Positions 34,225 through 35,305 of a DNA stretch of 35,305 nt are shown here, piece after piece. The DNA lies in contig JBDTOI010000018.1 of NCBI GenBank assembly GCA_039933315.1, positions 1 to 35,305 on the forward strand, written 5' to 3'. The DNA is from DASXRU01 sp039933315 (GTDB taxonomy: Bacteria > Acidobacteriota > Blastocatellia > Pyrinomonadales > Pyrinomonadaceae). Numbering within the stretch: position 1 is the first letter of the stretch; every line of letters begins with the position of its first letter. The position numbers and the translations under genes are program-made. The notes under the pieces were generated by a model. It was given only the letters and a program-made list of their open reading frames with translations, ran no database searches and was not told where the DNA came from.

Positions 34225-34320
34225 AATTTGGAGTGCGGTGGCAATCCCCGATGTATCGGGAGACACCGCTTTGGTTTTTCTTCTGAGATCTGAGATCTGA
34301 AATTTGAGATCTGAAATAAA
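34225..34320. repeat. Element C of the AGATCT/GGAG-arm family
   Basis: AAATTTGGAGT at 34225 leads into a stem GCGGTG...CACCGC that encloses CCCGAT-GT-ATCGGG (34247-34260), then TTTGG and a run of AGATCT boxes to 34320. The outer sequence equals elements A and B but the inner stem differs. It lies just upstream of the SDR start, in the 210-bp crotonase-SDR gap, whose remainder (34321-34425) is featureless. Confidence 0.82.
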
Positions 34321-34425
34321 AACCCGCCAAAAACCACTCGTGTTATTTCAGATCTACAGGGCACCATGATCAGTTCGATCAGCGCGCGAGCGGCCCATCA
34401 CCTGCGACCCAACCAACAGTTTGCG

Positions 34426-35217
34426 TTAGTAGCCGGTAAACTTTGGATCTCGTTTTTCCAGAAACGCTCGCACGCCTTCTTTACCATCCTGCGATTCAAA
34501 GCAGCGCATTTGCGCTTCCATCTCGTACTGCAGCATGCGCTCCAACGTTTCGTTCTGCCCCATGTACACAGCCTGCTTCGCCATGGCAACGGCATCCGGC
34601 GGCGCATCGCGCAGGCGCACGGCCAACTTTTGCGTCTGCTCAGGCAATTCGCCGTCGGGCACCACCTTGTTTACCAGACCCAGGCGCAAAGCTTCCGGGG
34701 CATCGATGGTATCGCCCAGAAAAAACAGTTCGCACGCTTTGGTAGGCGACACCAGGCGCGGCAGGAAGTAGGTACCACCCCAGTCCGGGTGCAAACCTAC
34801 TTTTACGAACGATTGGGTGAAGCTGGCGCTGGCTGCGGCAAGGCGCAGGTCGCAGGCCAGCGCCAGATTGCACCCCGCGCCAGAAGCGGGCCCGTTAATG
34901 GCGGCGATTACCGGTTTAGTCATCTGCCGGATCCCCATCACGACGCGGCGAGCTGCGCCCAGAAGCCTGGCGAACTCTTCTTCGTCTTCACGCTCCATCA
35001 ACTCAGCCATCGCTCCGACGTCGCCGCCGGCACTGAACGCGCGACCGGCCCCCGTGATCACTACGACTCTAACGTCGCGGTCACTGCCGGCGTGTTCCAG
35101 CGCCTCCGCCAGATCGCGCCGCATATGACCCGCAAAAGCATTCAGCTTCTCCGGCCGGTTCAAGGTAATCGTGACGATACCGGCGTCTTCGGCGACTATT
35201 AGATTCTCGTAGCTCAT
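34426..35217 (-). CDS. Crotonase-fold enzyme, PaaG-like isomerase type
   Basis: A second crotonase superfamily member of 263 residues: LNRPEKLNAF, FSAGGDVGAM (oxyanion loop), INGPASGAGCNLALACDLRLA, SFVKVGLHPDWGGTYFLPRLV. Against enoyl-CoA hydratase the catalytic glutamates are N117 and F137; instead D145 of HPDWGG is present, as in PaaG-type ring 1,2-epoxyphenylacetyl-CoA isomerases and other delta-isomerases. I expect an isomerase or ring-opening step on the reduced aminobenzoyl-CoA product. It is similar to, but clearly divergent from, the other crotonase gene 2.4 kb away. The upstream region continues to the window edge, so more operon genes may lie beyond. Confidence 0.85.
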   Translation of the reverse strand: MSYENLIVAEDAGIVTITLNRPEKLNAFAGHMRRDLAEALEHAGSDRDVRVVVITGAGRAFSAGGDVGAMAELMEREDEEEFARLLGAARRVVMGIRQMTKPVIAAINGPASGAGCNLALACDLRLAAASASFTQSFVKVGLHPDWGGTYFLPRLVSPTKACELFFLGDTIDAPEALRLGLVNKVVPDGELPEQTQKLAVRLRDAPPDAVAMAKQAVYMGQNETLERMLQYEMEAQMRCFESQDGKEGVRAFLEKRDPKFTGY

Positions 35218-35229
35218 AAAAGTAAGTAG

Positions 35230-35257
35230 GCAGTGAGCAGTAAGCAGTGAGCAGTTA
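35230..35257. repeat. Four tandem 7-bp repeats
   Basis: GCAGTGA, GCAGTAA, GCAGTGA and GCAGTTA follow one another directly, upstream of the second crotonase gene. Repeats of this GCAGTRA kind are scattered in some genomes. The remaining bases to the window end show no gene. Confidence 0.8.
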
Positions 35258-35305
35258 AAACAATTGCTGAAGGCGTTGTGGTCATGAGCAAATCCGTTTA
35301 TTGCT

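Noticed and set aside
34366..35202. Long plus-strand frame opposite the second crotonase
   Set aside because: It is antisense to a well-supported crotonase gene; the His/Arg/Gln-rich composition is typical of a shadow frame.
35230..35257. CRISPR-like array
   Set aside because: The repeats are 7 bp and directly adjacent, with no spacers or cas genes.
35200..35266. Small minus-strand frame beginning MTTTPSAIVL
   Set aside because: It is a translation of the GCAGTRA heptamer repeats and overlaps the crotonase start.

Overview
The window is about 35 kb of Gram-negative bacterial chromosome of moderately high G+C. It most resembles an acidobacterium, perhaps of the Blastocatellia/Pyrinomonadaceae group. 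The clues are a PEP-CTERM sorting signal, a very large PDZ/membrane/GAF/zinc-ribbon Ser/Thr kinase, an OPT transporter, abundant REP-like palindromes between genes, and frequent GTG/TTG starts. This placement is inference from gene content, not a database match.

Region 1 (1-9140) is general and accessory. An array of tiny palindromes (1-200) precedes an OPT-family oligopeptide transporter. Next come a secreted two-domain protein and a PilZ protein. A tight minus-strand operon follows, in transcription order: MFS exporter, LOG/TIGR00725-like protein, P1-family (DmpA-like) self-processing peptidase, CBM9-like protein. These four genes overlap or are separated by only 27 bp.

Region 2 (9141-15360) is a plus-strand signalling block. 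It holds a membrane HD-GYP/GAF/GGDEF protein (c-di-GMP turnover), a histidine kinase with an N-terminal receiver domain, and an NtrC-class sigma54 activator translationally coupled to that kinase. A strong hairpin terminator closes it. A convergent PEP-CTERM exported protein follows.

Region 3 (16261-35217) is the most interesting part: a catabolic island, nearly all on the minus strand, that fits aerobic tryptophan breakdown through anthranilate and CoA thioesters. Tryptophan 2,3-dioxygenase and kynureninase would give anthranilate, and a benzoate-CoA-ligase-family enzyme would activate it to 2-aminobenzoyl-CoA. A FAD monooxygenase of the salicylyl-CoA/2-aminobenzoyl-CoA hydroxylase type and an Old-Yellow-Enzyme reductase would hydroxylate and reduce the ring. 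Acyl-CoA dehydrogenase, two crotonase-fold enzymes, an SDR and a RidA-family protein would then deaminate, open and beta-oxidise it. In the described beta-proteobacterial pathway (Azoarcus evansii type) the monooxygenase and reductase are one fused polypeptide; here they are two separate convergent genes. An APC permease, an aminotransferase, a 932-residue kinase, an unknown polytopic membrane protein and a stand-alone SecD-like exported domain sit among them. No kynurenine formamidase and no thiolase were found.

Intergenic gaps in region 3 are filled by several families of paired, inverted hairpins. Many have a GTAG-, TTAG-, GTGG- or GGAG-like foot, the architecture of REP/BIME elements mobilised by RAYT transposases. 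No transposase, tRNA, rRNA or CRISPR array was recognised.
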